Shown piece by piece: positions 1 through 6,002 of a DNA stretch of 45,127 bases. Source of the DNA: Bacteroides pyogenes DSM 20611 = JCM 6294 (lineage in GTDB: Bacteria; Bacteroidota; Bacteroidia; Bacteroidales; Bacteroidaceae). The DNA lies in NCBI RefSeq assembly GCF_000428105.1, contig NZ_KE386624.1, positions 90,004 through 135,130 on the forward strand, read 5' to 3'. The first letter of the stretch is position 1. The number at the start of each line of letters is the position of its first letter. A model generated the notes under the pieces. It made no database searches, was not told where the DNA came from, and was given only the letters and a program-made list of their open reading frames with translations. Position numbers and translations under genes: made by a program.

Positions 1-324
1 GCGGTCGGCGCGGGTGCCGGTGTAGACCGAACGGAACAGGCGGGGCACGTGCTCAGCCTTGCCACGGTCCACCGCACGGTTGTAGACGGCACGCAGCGTG
101 CGCAGATAGGTGGATACGGTGTTCCAACTGCAACCGCGGGCACGAAGGCTGATCTCGAACTTCTTCAACCATTCGGGGGTAATGTCGCGAAAAGCCAACG
201 ACTCGCCGCCCTGAAAAGCGAGAATCGCGTTCAGACTGCTACGATAAACATGGGCGGTTCCCTGATTGCCGGAGTGCTGAAGTTCGCCCGCAACCTGTCT
301 CATGAATAAAATAAAGCTGTTCAT
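1..324 (-). CDS. Tyrosine recombinase/integrase, N-terminal part (runs off left edge)
   Basis: The reverse strand is open from the edge to an ATG at 324 (108 codons). The protein starts MNSFILFMRQVAGEL; a second in-frame ATG lies at 303. The visible part reads like the N-terminal SAM-like core-binding domain of Bacteroides tyrosine recombinases: a helix with TAHVYRSSLNAILAF, then DITPEWLKKFEISLRARGCS, then TVSTYLRTLRAVYNRAVDRG. The catalytic domain (R-H-R-Y) lies outside the window, so activity cannot be judged. It is divergent from the DUF4248 gene and probably belongs to the same mobile or integrase-linked module that extends to about 5053. Family assignment is by pattern recognition of the SAM-like fold; whether it is an element integrase or a promoter invertase cannot be told from this part. 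Confidence 0.85.
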   Translation of the reverse strand, partial: MNSFILFMRQVAGELQHSGNQGTAHVYRSSLNAILAFQGGESLAFRDITPEWLKKFEISLRARGCSWNTVSTYLRTLRAVYNRAVDRGKAEHVPRLFRSVYTGTRADR

Positions 325-460
325 AAATAAATAAAATTAAATTACATTTTGTGGTATTCTGCACCTCTTAATATAAGCGATGCGGTCATATTTTTTTACA
401 GCGTGAAAATAATCATTAAAAATAACAACAAAAATGAGAATAACGAATCGTTTTTTATTA

Positions 461-468
461 TACTTTTG
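461..468 (+). promoter_or_regulatory. -7 box (TACTTTTG) for the DUF4248 gene
   Basis: TACTTTTG matches the Bacteroides TAnnTTTG -7 consensus and sits 47 bp before the ATG at 516, in an AT-rich divergent intergenic region. I see no convincing -33 element. Confidence 0.5.
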
Positions 469-515
469 CCGCAAAATTTCAAAATATCTTTTTTTATTAA
501 CCCAAAAGTCGTATT

Positions 516-794
516 ATGAAAAATTTTCTTGATGATGGAGAGGATTTCGAAATAAATGGTTTCAAACATTTCTCCGAATTGGCAATGGAGTATTTTCCAA
601 ACTATGCAAGCAGCAGCGCGGCAAGAAAAAGAATGCAGAAAGACATCGAAAAAAACAAAGCCTTGAAGGCTGAACTGGAAGCCGCTCACTACACGCCGCG
701 AATCACCTTGCTGAGTCCGGAAATGCAACGCATCATTTACAAGTATTGGGGACTGCCGAAAATCAGGCTTAGCGGAAAGAAAAAATCCGAGTAG
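516..794 (+). CDS. DUF4248 family protein
   Basis: A 92-residue protein with the pattern I associate with DUF4248: F-SELAMEYFPN near residues 18-28, a run of basic/helical residues (AARKRMQKDI), then L-AELEAAHYTPRITLLSPEMQRIIYKYWGLP, ending in a lysine-rich tail. The family is small, Bacteroides-centred and of unknown role; members commonly sit beside integrases, HU-like proteins and amidases. The shape (short helices, basic surface) would fit a small DNA-binding protein, but that is inference. The gene is followed by a long repeat-rich non-coding region and is not tightly coupled to the next gene. Confidence 0.75.
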   Translation: MKNFLDDGEDFEINGFKHFSELAMEYFPNYASSSAARKRMQKDIEKNKALKAELEAAHYTPRITLLSPEMQRIIYKYWGLPKIRLSGKKKSE

Positions 795-974
795 GCGGCA
801 GGGGGAAATATGCCGAAAACGGACACTGAAAAATGGGCGCGGATGCCGGGACAAAAACGGGCAAAAACGCGAAAATCGATCAGAATATATTTTTGAAGAA
901 AATATATTTATTATCTCCCTTATTTATTAAGTGTTCGCTTAGGCGTTCGCCCCCTCTTTACGAAATTCTCGTAA

Positions 975-1028
975 CGAACAGTGGAACAAAATGTTATCGA
1001 AGAAAAAAAGTGTTCCATTTGCTGTTCG
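975..1028. repeat. Inverted repeat, two-block arms
   Basis: Left arm CGAACAG-TGGAACA (975-988), right arm TGTTCCA (1011-1017) and CTGTTCG (1022-1028), with TTTG separating the right-arm blocks. All 14 arm bases pair perfectly across a 22-nt centre. Related GTTCGC pieces occur just upstream (about 932-952). It could form a cruciform or an RNA hairpin, or be a dyad for protein binding. Confidence 0.8.
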
Positions 1029-1056
1029 CTTTTACGGAGCCTTTTTTGCCATCCGG

Positions 1057-1146
1057 CAGAGGCTCCGTTTTGCGTTTGCAAAGGCTCCGATTTTACTCGA
1101 CAGAGGCTCTGTTTTACATCGGGGCAAAAGCTTCGTTCTTCGTCCG
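1057..1146 (+). repeat. 22-bp tandem direct repeats (3 clear copies, 1 diverged)
   Basis: Copies begin at 1057, 1079 and 1101, each exactly 22 bp and sharing CARAGGCTCYGWTTT at the start. A fourth diverged copy starts near 1125 (CAAAAGCTTCGTTCTT). An inverted match, CGGAGCC at 1035-1041, pairs with GGCTCCG at 1061-1067. The copies lie between the inverted repeat and the decamer array, on the same face of about two helical turns. Confidence 0.8.
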
Positions 1147-1209
1147 GCGGAAAACCGCCCCCCCAAAAAACAGAGCATTCCACCAAAAAGAAGTCCGTTT
1201 CTCCGCGAA

Positions 1210-1329
1210 AAACAGTCCATTTCCGTCCAAAACGGTTCATTTCGGTTCAAATCGGTCCGTTTCGGTTCATTTTCGTCCATTTCGGTTCATTTTCGCCCAT
1301 TTCGGTCCGTTTCGGTCCAAACGCGTCCG
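1210..1329 (+). repeat. Twelve contiguous 10-bp repeats, consensus TTTCGGTYCA
   Basis: Cutting the sequence every 10 bp from 1210 gives twelve units without any indel: several are exactly TTTCGGTTCA or TTTCGGTCCA/G, others vary at one to four positions (TTTTCGTCCA, AATCGGTCCG). The array ends 7 bp before the -33 element of the rep-like/dnaB operon. Strict 10-bp phasing places every unit on nearly the same helix face, as expected for cooperative protein binding. This is not a CRISPR: there are no spacers. Confidence 0.9.
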
Positions 1330-1336
1330 GAGGGTA

Positions 1337-1367
1337 TTGACAAAGGCTTTCGGATGATATATCTTTG
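1337..1367 (+). promoter_or_regulatory. Promoter of the rep-like/dnaB operon (TTGA-N19-TATCTTTG)
   Basis: A -33-like TTGA at 1337-1340 is followed by 19 bp and the -7 box TATCTTTG at 1360-1367, the canonical Bacteroides spacing. The expected transcription start is near 1373, giving a leader of about 32 nt to the ATG at 1405. The promoter abuts the decamer array, so anything bound there would touch RNA polymerase. Confidence 0.75.
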
Positions 1368-1404
1368 CGGCACAAACCAAGTATAACCCAAGAAAAACAC
1401 ATGT

Positions 1405-2034
1405 ATGAACAAATTTAATCCGGAAATTCTGAAACACGGTTACCTCATCGTACCGAAAATGATGTTGCAAAAGCTCAACGACGCATCCGACTGCCGGGAC
1501 GGAGATTTCGAAGCCTTCCTGAAAATGCTGATGAAGGTGAACTACACCGACATGAAGATAGACACGGGGACGAACAAAGGGCTTGCCTGCGGGCGGGGCG
1601 AAAGCCTGTACAGCTACCGCGACTGGAGCAAGGTGTTCGGCTGGTCGCTGGGGCGGACGTTCCGCTTCATCCGCAAACTGAAAAAAGACGGGCTGATCGA
1701 GGTGATCGCCCACCGCGAAAGCCGGAGCATCCTGCACATCCGAATCGCCGAATACGACCACTGGACGGGCACTCCCGCCGCATGCAAAGGGGGCGGAAAG
1801 GCCGGCGAGGAACGCTTCAAACGCTTTTGGGACGAATACCACCGCATCACACTGCTGCCCAAAGAGAACATCGGGAAGGCGCAGCGCGAATGGAAAAAAC
1901 TGGCGGAAAAGGAGCAGATACTCGCCATCGAACGCATCGAGGAGTATTACTACCACCTCGCCGACACGCAATTCACGCTGAGGGCGTGCAACTATCTGTC
2001 GAACAAAGCTTACCTGAACGAATACGATAACTGA
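1405..2034 (+). CDS. Replisome-organiser-like protein (winged helix plus DnaT/DnaD-like C-terminus)
   Basis: 209 residues. Residues about 72-105 (SLYSYRDWSKVFGWSLGRTF, then RFIRKLKKDGLIEVI) have the winged-helix pattern of phage replisome organisers, in which a short turn leads into a recognition helix and a K-DGLIE wing. Residues about 137-207 (FKRFWDEYHRI, then GKAQREWKKLAEKEQ, then ACNYLSNKAYLNEY) resemble the C-terminal helicase-loader region of phage DnaT/DnaD-like organisers. The likely role is to bind origin DNA and load the DnaB-type helicase encoded 16 bp downstream. Start chosen at 1405; the ATG at 1401 is out of frame and closes at once. Function is inferred from fold pattern and neighbour; no exact family name is claimed. 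Confidence 0.6.
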   Translation: MNKFNPEILKHGYLIVPKMMLQKLNDASDCRDGDFEAFLKMLMKVNYTDMKIDTGTNKGLACGRGESLYSYRDWSKVFGWSLGRTFRFIRKLKKDGLIEVIAHRESRSILHIRIAEYDHWTGTPAACKGGGKAGEERFKRFWDEYHRITLLPKENIGKAQREWKKLAEKEQILAIERIEEYYYHLADTQFTLRACNYLSNKAYLNEYDN

Positions 2035-2050
2035 AAAAAACGAATCGAAC

Positions 2051-3418
2051 ATGTATCACGAAACCGAAATTGAAGAAGCCGTCATAGGCGCGTGCCTCAT
2101 CGAACGCACCGCCATGCCGATGGTAGCCGACAGGCTGCGACCTGAAATGTTTTACATCCCCCGCCACTGCGTCATCTACTCGGCGATGCTCGCCATGTAC
2201 CATGCGGGAACACAAATCGACATACTCACCGTGAAGGAGGAGCTGACGCGACGCGGAAAGCTCGACGAAGCGGGAGGTCCCTACGGCATCGTGCAGCTGA
2301 GCAGCAAGGTGGCAAGCTCGGCGCACCTCGAATTCCACGCCCGCATCCTGCACCAGAAGTTTATCAGGCGCGAGGCGGTGACGGGGCTCAACAAGCTGCT
2401 CGCCTGCGCCATGGACGAAACGATGGACATCGACGACGTGCTGACGGACGCGCGCGGACTGCTCGACCGGCTCGAAGGCGAAGCGCGCACCGCCGACCGC
2501 ATGCGCGACATGCAACGCCTGATGGAGGACACGATGGCGGAAGCCGAAGGACGCGCGGCGAAGAGCGTCAACGGGGTGACGGGCATCCCCACGGGACTGA
2601 AGGATCTCGACCGGATGACGTCGGGCTGGCAGAACGGCGAACTCATCGTAATCGCCGCACGCCCGTCGGTGGGGAAAACCGCCTTCGCCCTTCACCTTGC
2701 CCGGAGCGCGGCGGAAGCGGGGCATGCCGTGGCGGTGTACAGCCTCGAAATGCAGGGCGAAAGGTTGGGCGACCGCTGGCTGCTGAGCGCGGGCGACATC
2801 AACCCCTACCGCTGGCGCACGGGAATAGCCGATCCGCACGAGATGGCGGAGGCACGCACGGCAGCCGCCTCGCTGGCGCGACTGCCCATATATGTGGACG
2901 ACAGCAGCTCGATGAGCATCGACCGCGTGCGGGCAAGCGCGCGACTGCTGCAAAGCCGCAAGGCGTGCGACCTCATCATCATCGACTACCTCCAGCTCTG
3001 CGACATGAGCACGGGGCAGAACAACCGCAACCGGGAGCAGGAGGTGGCGCAGGCCACCCGCAAGGCGAAGCTGCTGGCGAAGGAGCTGAACGTGCCGGTG
3101 ATCTTGCTCAGCCAGTTGAACAGGGAGTCGGAAAACCGCCCCGGAGGACGTCCCGAACTCGCCCACCTGCGCGAGAGCGGGGCCATAGAGCAAGACGCCG
3201 ATATCGTGGCATTGCTCTACCGTCCCGCACTGGCGCGCCTCGCCGCCGACCGCGAGAGCGGTTACCCCGCCGAGGGACTGGGCGTGGTGATCGTAGCCAA
3301 GCAGCGAAACGGCGAGACGGGCAACGCATACTTCGGGCACAACCCCTCGATGACACGGATAGCCGACTATGTGCCGCCGATGGAATATCTGCTGAAAAAC
3401 GCCCGGAAACCGGGGTAA
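2051..3418 (+). CDS. dnaB: DnaB-type replicative DNA helicase
   Basis: 455 residues with the two-part DnaB layout: an N-terminal helical domain (EEAVIGACLIE, then LRPEMFYIPRHCVIYSAM) and a RecA-like C-terminal helicase domain starting about residue 178 (TGIPTGLKDLDRMTSGWQNG). Walker A is ARPSVGKTAF near residue 203, Walker B is LIIIDYLQL near 308, followed by LAKELNVPVILLSQLNR, LRESGAIEQDAD and VIVAKQRNGETG. It would unwind DNA as a hexamer at the fork. It is probably an element copy rather than the chromosomal dnaB, since it sits beside an integrase and an organiser-like gene and is GC-richer than much of the window. It follows the rep-like gene by 16 bp and is cotranscribed with it. Confidence 0.9.
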   Translation: MYHETEIEEAVIGACLIERTAMPMVADRLRPEMFYIPRHCVIYSAMLAMYHAGTQIDILTVKEELTRRGKLDEAGGPYGIVQLSSKVASSAHLEFHARILHQKFIRREAVTGLNKLLACAMDETMDIDDVLTDARGLLDRLEGEARTADRMRDMQRLMEDTMAEAEGRAAKSVNGVTGIPTGLKDLDRMTSGWQNGELIVIAARPSVGKTAFALHLARSAAEAGHAVAVYSLEMQGERLGDRWLLSAGDINPYRWRTGIADPHEMAEARTAAASLARLPIYVDDSSSMSIDRVRASARLLQSRKACDLIIIDYLQLCDMSTGQNNRNREQEVAQATRKAKLLAKELNVPVILLSQLNRESENRPGGRPELAHLRESGAIEQDADIVALLYRPALARLAADRESGYPAEGLGVVIVAKQRNGETGNAYFGHNPSMTRIADYVPPMEYLLKNARKPG

Positions 3419-3573
3419 GCAAGCTCTACGAAAAGCCCCCGAAAACTGTACGACATCGCCGCCGAAACGGAGCGGACAAGCAACCGGAAGCAGGCGAACA
3501 GAAAAAGAAAAAACATAACAAAATAAAGAACCGGAAATAATCATATTTACAGACAAAATTTATCTAAAATTAC

Positions 3574-3604
3574 TTGACTTCCAGTTTTATATTTTGTATA
3601 TTTG
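3574..3604 (+). promoter_or_regulatory. Promoter of the HU-like gene (TTGA-N19-TATATTTG)
   Basis: TTGA at 3574-3577, 19 bp, then TATATTTG at 3597-3604, the same architecture and spacing as the rep-like/dnaB promoter. The ATG is at 3658, so the leader is about 48 nt. Confidence 0.7.
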
Positions 3605-3657
3605 CATTGTCGACAACAAACAAATATTTTTTTACTTAAACCTTAACTTTTACCATT

Positions 3658-4194
3658 ATGAACGTATTAGTAGAACGCTACCAACGCAAGCAGCACATGC
3701 ACAATCCGGAGTCGCCGAAGTTGTATTACATCCGTCAGAAAACGGGCACGGTACGGGTGATGAACATCCAGAAAATCGCCGAAGCCATCGAAGCCGGAAC
3801 CTCGCTCACGGCGGGCGACGTGAAGCACGCCATCGAGGCATTCGTGCAGCAACTGCGCCTCTCGCTCACTCAGGGCGACAAGGTGAAAATCGCCGGACTG
3901 GGCACGTTTCACATCACCCTGAGCAGCACCGGCGCGAAGACGGAAAAAGAGTGCACCGTGCGCAACATCCGCCGGGTGAACGTGCGCTTCATCGCCGACA
4001 AGGCGCTGCATCTGGTGAACTCGGGGCTGGTGACCACCCGCAGCGGAAACAACGTAGACTTCCTCCTCGCGGGGAAAGAAGACGAAGGGGGCAAGCCGTC
4101 GACCTCCGGAGGAGGCACGAAGCCCGGAGGCGGAGGAAGCGGGCAGGAAGGCCCGAAACCGGGCGGTTCCGAAGCTCCCGACCCGGCATTGTAA
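3658..4194 (+). CDS. HU-like DNA-binding protein with Gly/Pro-rich tail
   Basis: 178 residues. Residues about 1-125 have the HU/IHF-type pattern of the Bacteroides-specific HU-like family (PF18291 type): helix-rich IQKIAEAIEAGTSLTAGDVKHA, then FVQQLRLSLTQGDKVKIAGLGTFHITL, with the conserved G-x-GTF turn. The C-terminus is a disordered Gly/Lys/Pro tail ending GGSEAPDPAL. HU-like proteins bend or coat DNA; beside a rep-like/dnaB pair it may assist origin opening or element compaction. The gene has its own promoter and is followed after 35 bp by a small gene and an amidase. A second member with the same tail end is at 28736. Confidence 0.85.
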   Translation: MNVLVERYQRKQHMHNPESPKLYYIRQKTGTVRVMNIQKIAEAIEAGTSLTAGDVKHAIEAFVQQLRLSLTQGDKVKIAGLGTFHITLSSTGAKTEKECTVRNIRRVNVRFIADKALHLVNSGLVTTRSGNNVDFLLAGKEDEGGKPSTSGGGTKPGGGGSGQEGPKPGGSEAPDPAL

Positions 4195-4229
4195 CCAACC
4201 GTAATCGTAACCTGAAAAACGCATGAACC

Positions 4230-4508
4230 ATGTTCAACAAAATCATCGACCTGCTCATGGCGGTGCTCCCCTTTCTGGGCAACCGCAAAAAGCGCGAAGA
4301 GATGGCGCGCGAAGTGAAAGAATTCAGCGAACTGGTGAAAGACCAGTACGGCTTTCTGATGGACCAACTCGAAAAGGTGCTGAAGGACTATTTCGACCTC
4401 AGCGCGAAAGTGAAGGAAATGCACGCCGAGATCTTCTCGCTCCGCGAACAACTCACACAGGCAGCCGTACTGGAGTGCCGCAAAAGGGAGTGCAAACAAC
4501 GCCTATGA
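4230..4508 (+). CDS. Small coiled-coil protein with hydrophobic N-terminus, upstream of amidase
   Basis: 92 residues. The first 17 are hydrophobic (MFNKIIDLLMAVLPFLG), followed by a basic stretch and a long amphipathic helix (residues about 22-78) with heptad-like L/V/F spacing, ending in a basic Cys-containing tail. It overlaps the amidase start by 4 nt (ATGA), so translation is probably coupled. The position between an HU-like gene and an amidase is where Bacteroides often carry a very short conserved peptide gene; this is longer and I do not recognise the family. Holin- or spanin-like assistance to the amidase is a guess from position and the hydrophobic start only. Confidence 0.7.
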   Translation: MFNKIIDLLMAVLPFLGNRKKREEMAREVKEFSELVKDQYGFLMDQLEKVLKDYFDLSAKVKEMHAEIFSLREQLTQAAVLECRKRECKQRL

Positions 4509-4954
4509 GAAGCGTCAACCTGATTGTAGTCCACTGTTCCGCCACGCGCGAGGACAGGGACTTCACGGAGTATGACCTCGACACCTGCCACCGCAGGCGG
4601 GGATTCGACGGACCGGGATACCACTTCTACATCCGCAAGAACGGCGACATCAAGTCCACCCGCCCCATCGAACGGGTAGGCGCGCACGCCAAAGGGTTCA
4701 ACGGCGAAAGCATAGGCATCTGCTACGAAGGCGGGCTCGACTGCCACGGACGCCCCAAAGACACGCGCACGCCGTGGCAGAAGCACTCGATGCGGGTGCT
4801 CATACTCACCCTGCTGAAAGACTTCCCGGGCTGCCGCGTATGCGGACACCGCGACCTCAGTCCCGACCTCGACGGCAACGGGGAGATAGAGCCGGAAGAG
4901 TGGATCAAGGCCTGTCCCTGCTTCGATGCCGCCACGCGTTGGAACGAGAGGTGA
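4505..4954 (+). CDS. Phage-type N-acetylmuramoyl-L-alanine amidase (Amidase_2/PGRP fold)
   Basis: 149 residues without a signal peptide. Amidase_2 features: VVHCSAT with His10, GYHFYI with His40 (possible ligand region), HAKGFNGESIGICYEGG (61-77), and CGHRDLSPD with His115, followed by Cys137 at the usual zinc-ligand position. It would cut the amide bond between MurNAc and L-Ala of peptidoglycan. Between His115 and Cys137 lies DLDGNGEIEPEE (121-132), which fits an EF-hand/dockerin calcium loop. Start set at the ATG overlapping the upstream gene (ATGA, 4505-4508). Lacking a signal peptide, it needs a helper or lysis to reach the wall, as phage endolysins do. A strong hairpin follows. Confidence 0.9.
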   Translation: MRSVNLIVVHCSATREDRDFTEYDLDTCHRRRGFDGPGYHFYIRKNGDIKSTRPIERVGAHAKGFNGESIGICYEGGLDCHGRPKDTRTPWQKHSMRVLILTLLKDFPGCRVCGHRDLSPDLDGNGEIEPEEWIKACPCFDAATRWNER

Positions 4955-5006
4955 GGCGAAAAGCCGGAACGAAGAGAAAAATAGGAATCGCTTGAAATCA
5001 GTAATG

Positions 5007-5053
5007 GAAAGAGCTGCGTCGAACTCAGTTTTGAGTAACGATGCAGCTCTTTC
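5007..5053 (+). terminator. Strong bipartite hairpin terminator after the amidase
   Basis: Outer arms GAAAGAGCTGCGTCG (5007-5021) and CGATGCAGCTCTTTC (5039-5053) pair over 15 bp with one G-U. Inside is a second perfect stem ACTCA/TGAGT around GTTT. The T-tract afterwards is weak, so it may act bidirectionally or as a processing barrier. It marks the end of the element-like module. Confidence 0.8.
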
Positions 5054-5158
5054 ATTCTCGGCGGAAACAAGTATATGGATATGAATTACAAAAATCGCAC
5101 GAATGACGAGAGCGTTTTTATCGAATTCACGTTAATTGAGCAAAGGTTCAATCATCCA

Positions 5159-6002
5159 TCATCTATTGGCAGGATAAAGCTTTACTGACTCACCATCGAA
5201 TGATGTAAGAATCAGCACTCCATCTTTATAAACAATCTTCACTCCGTTTGCCAGCTCTTCCTTATCGCTTTCGGCTAGTTCTCCCGAAGGCTCTTCTCCC
5301 GTTATCCACAGGAAGAGTTTGTTACCGGATACTTTCCAATTAAAAGTAGCATAACCGACTACTACCCCGGACTCTTCGTGGACTGTAAACGCTCCTGTAT
5401 GATCGGATTTGAAATAATAGTTCTGAAAAGCTTCGCAGTAAGGCATATGTTCACCTCCGTGTCCTGAAAATCCGCCGGTGTAGTATATATCCTTAAAAAT
5501 CGCAGGCGCATAGCGGTCGAGTTTCCCCGTGGAGAAATCGGTCCAAAAATCTTTAACGTTATATACCTTATCCTTAGGCAGACTCTCGACTCTTACGGCG
5601 GCAAACAGTTCGCGTCTCACTTTGCTGTCTTTTATATTTATGCCCGCCTTTTTGATGACACCCAGGGCCGCATATCTCGGCAGGGCGATGGAAGACTCCA
5701 TCGCTTTGTAAAAATCGAAACCCGCCTTAACTTTACCGATCGCCCCGCGCGTCTTTGCCTGACTCTCACCGAGAGCCGTCAAAAGTTCGTATATCCTATC
5801 CGAATCGTTGTAAGAGGCATCCGGATTGGCAAGACCGAAAATCATGCGCATACGCAACTCCTCGTAGACCGAATAGAACGACTTCCCGTTTACGGATGTG
5901 TTCGTAAATTCGTAATCGTCTCCTCCGTCTTCTTTATCACAAGAGATAAAAAAAGCATGCCGACAACAGCAAGGTAAATAATAACAATAAATGCTTCTTC
6001 AT
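5159..6002 (-). pseudogene. Lipoprotein gene broken by a 1-nt frameshift in a T7 tract
   Basis: A start at 6002 gives MKKHLLLLFTLLLSAC, a clear lipoprotein signal with an LSAC lipobox, but this frame stops after 21 residues. The downstream frame is open from the homopolymer (5948-5954, seven A on the plus strand) to the stop at 5159 and reads on as ISCDKEDGGDDYEF and onward. Removing one base from the tract joins signal and body into a lipoprotein of about 280 residues. The body has no motif I recognise; its C-terminal half is beta-rich. The promoter-proximal region and first codons are near-duplicates of the next gene upstream (6605). The alternatives are a true pseudogene, slippage-based phase variation, or a sequencing error. 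Confidence 0.7.

Larger units (their letters stand above)
833..1336. other. Repeat-rich, origin-like non-coding region upstream of the rep-like/dnaB operon
   Basis: Between the DUF4248 gene and the rep-like gene lie 610 bp with no credible gene. Short open frames exist in several phases, but they are by-products of the repeats. In order the region holds an AT-rich stretch (about 880-930), a large inverted repeat (975-1028), a shorter inverted repeat (1035/1067), a set of 22-bp direct repeats (1057-1146), and twelve back-to-back 10-bp repeats (1210-1329), directly followed by the promoter of the operon. AT-rich DNA plus inverted repeats plus iterons next to an initiator-like and a DnaB gene is the usual composition of a theta-type plasmid or phage origin. 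The origin role is an inference; an operator array is the main alternative. Confidence 0.55.

Noticed and set aside
325..515. Invertible promoter flanked by inverted repeats (TTTTGTGG near 345 and CCGCAAAA near 470)
   Set aside because: The arms are short with a mismatch and AT-rich, the partner recombinase is incomplete, and there is no direct sign of inversion.
1210..1329. CRISPR array
   Set aside because: Units are contiguous 10-mers without spacers and there are no cas genes in the window.
833..1386. Several overlapping short frames on both strands (for example 833-1357 and 991-1386)
   Set aside because: They arise from the 10-bp and 22-bp repeats, which stay open in several frames because the units lack stop codons; composition is Phe/Arg/Ser-repetitive, with no conserved start.
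1973..3556. Long reverse frame of 527 codons opposite the DnaB gene
   Set aside because: Antisense shadow of a GC-rich gene; the forward frame has unmistakable DnaB motifs, while the reverse frame has none and is His/Arg/Val-biased.
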